The notes under the pieces: model-generated
What the model was told of the DNA's origin: nothing
Seen by the model: the letters and a program-made list of their open reading frames with translations, nothing else
Databases searched by the model: none
Source: DIGJ01 sp031553075
GTDB lineage: Bacteria; Bacillota; Clostridia; Lachnospirales; Lachnospiraceae
Assembly (NCBI GenBank): GCA_031553075.1
Contig: JAVBLX010000192.1
Location: 1 to 8,005 of the forward strand
Direction: 5' to 3'
Length of the DNA stretch: 8,005 nucleotides
Shown here: piece after piece, positions 5,911 through 8,005 of the stretch
Layout of the letters: each line of letters starts with the position of its first letter
How positions within the stretch are numbered: the first letter of the stretch is position 1
Position numbers and translations under genes: made by a program

Positions 5911-7089
5911 TTACCACAGGTTTAATAATTTAATAATTGTTCTTGCAATGCGATAAAGTGGTGTTTCCAATTCCCGGGCAGCATTCCCCAGTTCGTTGCG
6001 GATTTGTATCTGCTGTGGGCAGTGACTTTCACATTTACCACATTGTACACAAAGCGAGGCACTACTTGGAGTTTTACGCAGAATGGTATTTTGCATATAT
6101 TCATGCCGACCAGACCCTTTTCCTTCCGAATACATATTGTTGTAAGAGCGGAATGCGCCTGGAATATCTACCCCTTTCGGACAAGGCATGCAGTAACCGC
6201 AGCCGGTACAGCCTACCTTGGTGAGCTTGCTGATTTCTTCTTTTACTTTTTCGATTGTTGCGAAGTCCTCTGGCGTAAATTCTCCCGCTTGTACCTGAGA
6301 AGCAATGCGGATGTTTTCTTCTACCATTTCCATAGAGTTCATGCCGGATAAGATGCAGGTTACTTCTGGTTGATCCCAAAGCCAGCGCAGTGCCCATTCT
6401 GCAGTGGACCACTCCCGTTTGTCTGCTGCCAAAAGCTTTTTGGCTGTATCAGGAAGTAGATTTACCAGACGCCCCCCGCGTAAGGGCTCCATGATAATAA
6501 CCGGAATTCCTTTTTCATGAGCATACAGGAGACCTTTTTTGCCCGCTTGGCTGTGTTCGTCCATATAGTTATATTGAATCTGACAAAAATCCCAGTCATA
6601 AGCATCTATCAGTTTTAAGAACATATCGGTGTTGCCATGATAGGAAAAACCAATGTTGCGGATTTGACCACTATCCAGCTTTTCTTTTATCCAGTTTTCG
6701 ATTCCCAAAGCTTTTAATTTTTCCCAGGTGCCGATATCGGTAAGCATATGCATGAGATAATAATCTATGTAATCGGTTTTTAGGCGTTTTAGCTGTTCTT
6801 TAAAGTTCTTTTCGATACCTTCCAAGGACTTTATCATGTAGTGGGGAAGCTTGGTGGCAATATAAACCTTTTCACGACAGTTATTTCGTTCCAAAATAGT
6901 GCCAAGGGTAGCCTCGCTGCCAGGGTATATATATGCGGTATCAAAATAATTTACTCCCTGTTCAATTGCTTTCATGACTTCCTTTTCTGCTTTATCAATA
7001 TCAATCCCACTGCCTTTTCTGCTAAAACGCATACAGCCATATCCCAACATGGATATTTCGGTGCCCTTCTTATCTACACGATACTGCAT
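5911..7089 (-). CDS. Aldo/keto reductase with C-terminal ferredoxin-like Fe-S domain
   Basis: A 392-residue protein from the ATG at 7089. An in-frame ATG at 7152 would add 21 residues but lies upstream of the promoter TATAAT, while 7089 has GGAGG 9 nt before it and gives the usual family start MQYR. The AKR barrel (about 1-290) has the catalytic tetrad Asp50, Tyr55, Lys80 and His114. The barrel end has a typical SGM motif (248-250), in the region that usually helps bind NADPH. The tail carries two cysteine clusters: C294-x2-C297-x2-C300-x2-C303-P, and C347-x2-C350-x2-C353-x3-C357-P, the latter a classic 4Fe-4S ferredoxin motif. Proteins of this form are common in anaerobic Firmicutes and are usually annotated only as aldo/keto reductases. 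Substrate and redox partner are unknown. It is a single-gene unit with its own promoter and terminator. Confidence 0.92.
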   Translation of the reverse strand: MQYRVDKKGTEISMLGYGCMRFSRKGSGIDIDKAEKEVMKAIEQGVNYFDTAYIYPGSEATLGTILERNNCREKVYIATKLPHYMIKSLEGIEKNFKEQLKRLKTDYIDYYLMHMLTDIGTWEKLKALGIENWIKEKLDSGQIRNIGFSYHGNTDMFLKLIDAYDWDFCQIQYNYMDEHSQAGKKGLLYAHEKGIPVIIMEPLRGGRLVNLLPDTAKKLLAADKREWSTAEWALRWLWDQPEVTCILSGMNSMEMVEENIRIASQVQAGEFTPEDFATIEKVKEEISKLTKVGCTGCGYCMPCPKGVDIPGAFRSYNNMYSEGKGSGRHEYMQNTILRKTPSSASLCVQCGKCESHCPQQIQIRNELGNAARELETPLYRIARTIIKLLNLW

Positions 7090-7098
7090 ATTCTGTCG

Positions 7099-7128
7099 CC
7101 TCCATAATGTATTGTTTTTCTCATTATA
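7099..7128 (-). promoter_or_regulatory. Promoter -10 and RBS of the aldo/keto reductase
   Basis: On the minus strand a perfect TATAAT is at 7128-7123 with a weak -35 candidate (TGGATT, 17-bp spacer). The start site would be near 7116. GGAGG at 7103-7099 is 9 nt from the ATG at 7089. This placement excludes the longer ORF start at 7152 for transcripts from this promoter. Confidence 0.65.
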
Positions 7129-7249
7129 CACAAAAGCGTTCTGAAAATCCACAAGATTTCCAAAGCACGTTTTTACATAATTCGTTCTCTGCTACATTAA
7201 CACCGACTTGGGAGTTAGGTAACAAAATGGGTGGGGATGGAACCCGTAC

Positions 7250-7532
7250 GCTGGATGAGGGGCAATGGAAAGGGCGCCCAAAAGAGACTTGGTGGTGGAA
7301 AACACTCCAGTTCCGCAGGTTAAGGGGTTCTAAGACGAATCCGCTAGACAGTGGCTCTTTACGGGTCGAGTTCGATGGACATCCTTGTCCACTCACTCTA
7401 AAATGCCCGTCCATGGGCATTTTCCCCTAGGTTATCGAAGATTCGTCTAAGAACCCCTAAACCTGCTCCAAATGGACTGTTTTCCACCACCAAGTCTCTT
7501 TTCTGCGCCCTTTCCCTTGCCCCTCATCCAGC
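7250..7532 (-). ncRNA. Large structured RNA, copy A: 92-bp basal stem and core with two ANGGA hairpins
   Basis: Arms 7250-7341 and 7440-7532 pair almost continuously (about 90 percent), enclosing a 97-nt core (7343-7439). On the minus strand the core begins UUCGAUA. It then has a 9-bp hairpin with loop AUGGAC (7423-7400) and a 6-bp hairpin with loop AGGA (7391-7376) reading ACAAGGAUGU. The single-stranded CCCGUAA, AGCCAC and GUCUAG blocks follow. The minus strand is chosen for three reasons: the loops then carry GGA, the paired-arm mismatches shared with copy C become U-U rather than A-A, and copy C in the matching orientation shows tandem G-A pairs. Two hairpins with AYGGAY-like loops recall the TwoAYGGAY RNA family and CsrA/RsmA-binding RNAs. 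The family name is by motif recall, not by search. On the plus strand the structure is followed by T5 (7534-7538), so a terminator role in that direction is an alternative. The 98-107-codon ORFs crossing it are by-products of the inverted repeat. Confidence 0.7.
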
Positions 7533-7796
7533 TGTTTTTCTCAGATTTAAATTTTACTAATTGAATCAAGATTAATAAAACAGGATAAAAAACAAGACTA
7601 ATAGTAAGTACTTGACAGGCAGCGATTCGAGAATCCGTTTGCGGTCAAGATATTTACAATTAGTCTTACTTTTTATCTGCAACAATTATTTATACAAGAA
7701 CTTCCGGGTATCCACATACATACGCACCACCCGTTAGTCATAAAACCTACCAGCTGAGAATACCAGCAGCCCAGGAAAGGTTCGGCGGGAACGTGG
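7533..7796. other. Spacer between the two divergent structured RNAs
   Basis: This 264-bp segment contains no credible ORF. Its left half is AT-rich and holds the inverted repeat at 7584-7677; the right half is more mixed in composition. If both structured RNAs are transcribed as proposed (minus to the left, plus to the right), both promoters should be here. I see AT-rich stretches and isolated TTGACA-like hexamers (7612-7617 on plus, 7648-7643 on minus) but no hexamer pair with acceptable spacing, so I call no promoter. Confidence 0.4.
7584..7677. repeat. Long imperfect inverted repeat (33-34-nt arms, 27-nt loop)
   Basis: Arm 7584-7616 pairs with 7644-7677 in three matching blocks: GATAAAAA, AAGACTAAT and CTTGAC, interrupted by a 2-nt mismatch and a diverged 8-9-nt stretch. 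On both strands the distal side of the stem is T-rich (T5 on plus, T6 on minus), so it could act as a bidirectional terminator. The 27-nt loop holds a small GATT/AATC hairpin and, on the minus strand, one ACGGAU. It sits in the middle of the spacer between the two structured RNAs. Function unknown. Confidence 0.6.
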
Positions 7797-8005
7797 GGGA
7801 TGGGATGGAAAAAAATCCATTCGTAGCAGGGCTAGAAGGTCTTGGGCAAAGCTTCGATACCGTCGGGAGTCGAGGCACGGATGCCGAGACAGGGCGATTG
7901 GTGCACGGATGCACCATGGAGCCCGGCCCGTAACCAGCCACAGTCTAGATGCTTTGCCCTAGACCTTCTTGCCCTGCGAAGGTGGATTTTTTTCCATCCC
8001 ATCCC
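7797..8005 (+). ncRNA. Large structured RNA, copy C: same architecture as copy A, cut by the window end
   Basis: Arms 7797-7852 and 7951-8005 pair with about 90 percent identity; the right arm may continue past the window. The core (7853-7950) is the same length as copy A's to within a base and shares UUCGAUA, CCAUSG, CCCGUAA, AGCCAC and GUCUAG in the same order. Hairpin 1 (7869-7890) is GUC-GA-GGCA with loop CGGA and tandem G-A pairs. Hairpin 2 (7899-7916) is a perfect 7-bp stem with loop CGGA. Both read ACGGAU across the loop, matching AYGGAY. The basal stem carries two U-U mismatches and a 6x5 internal loop at the same distances from the core as copy A, with compensatory base-pair changes. 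It is divergently oriented with respect to copy A. The 64-codon ORF across it is not credible as a gene. Confidence 0.7.

Noticed and set aside
7090..7152. Longer start for the aldo/keto reductase (413 residues from the ATG at 7152)
   Set aside because: The start would lie upstream of the TATAAT at 7123-7128. The extra 21 residues are not family-like, and GGAGG is correctly placed only for 7089.
7107..7430. 107-codon plus-strand and 98-codon minus-strand open frames across the right-hand repeat region
   Set aside because: They cover the inverted repeat of copy A and mirror each other. They have no plausible RBS or recognisable protein character, and the RNA structure explains the sequence better.
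7343..7439. Cobalamin riboswitch, suggested by GAGCCACUG on the minus strand of copy A
   Set aside because: Only that short box matches. The other conserved cobalamin-riboswitch segments are missing, copy C has AGCCACAG, and the neighbouring gene has no B12 link.
7250..7532. Insertion sequence or MITE ends, and retron msr-msd, as the identity of the long inverted repeats
   Set aside because: There is no transposase, reverse transcriptase or clear target duplication, and the outer arms of the two copies differ. Compensatory changes between copies favour a structured RNA. The MITE option is not fully excluded.
7612..7660. Promoter made of TTGACA (7612-7617) and TACAAT (7655-7660) on the plus strand
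   Set aside because: The hexamers are 37 bp apart, far from the 16-18 bp needed. The TTGAC motifs are explained by the inverted repeat.
7747..7941. 64-codon minus-strand open frame
   Set aside because: It lies across structured RNA copy C, is proline- and serine-rich low-complexity sequence without an RBS, and is best seen as a by-product of a GC-rich hairpin region.

Overview
The window looks like a chromosomal segment of an AT-rich, low-GC Gram-positive anaerobe, most likely a Clostridia/Lachnospiraceae-type bacterium. This rests on codon usage, strong GGAGG-type ribosome binding sites, a TIGR01906-family membrane protein, a Bacillus-style Pho box, and an aldo/keto reductase with ferredoxin-type cysteine clusters. 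It is inferred from protein character, not from a database match.

Layout. Positions 1-260 hold an AT-rich hairpin that reads as a terminator on the minus strand, a 20-bp-spaced direct repeat, and the promoter and RBS of a four-helix membrane protein (261-938, +). All other protein genes are on the minus strand. From right to left they are: an aldo/keto reductase (7089-5911) with its own promoter and terminator, a Mn-type superoxide dismutase (5811-5185), and a phosphate-response operon of nptA (5007-3349), phoB/phoP (3320-2622) and phoR (about 2625/2577 to 874). phoR converges on the membrane protein gene and overlaps it by 65 bp.

How they work together. The nptA promoter has a TATAAT box and four TTNACA-like hexamers spaced exactly 11 bp apart, in the -22 to -60 position expected of a PhoP/PhoB activation site. 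The response regulator encoded in the operon probably activates the operon. The Na/Pi symporter carries a PhoU-like tail that could connect transport to signalling. phoR has an in-frame TGA at codon 7, just after an ATG that overlaps the phoB stop, so its first membrane segment is not continuously encoded.

The 0.9 kb at the right end (7090-8005) has no convincing protein gene but is highly structured. It holds two diverged copies of one large structured RNA in opposite orientation (7250-7532 on minus, 7797 to beyond 8005 on plus). They are separated by a 264-bp spacer with a third long inverted repeat. The two copies share a 97-nt core with two hairpins whose loops carry ANGGA (AUGGAC, AAGGAU, ACGGAU, ACGGAU), and a very long basal stem. 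That stem shows compensatory changes, two U-U mismatches at the same positions, and a 6x5 internal loop at the same place. The features resemble the TwoAYGGAY RNA family and CsrA/RsmA-binding RNAs. This pair is the most interesting part of the window.
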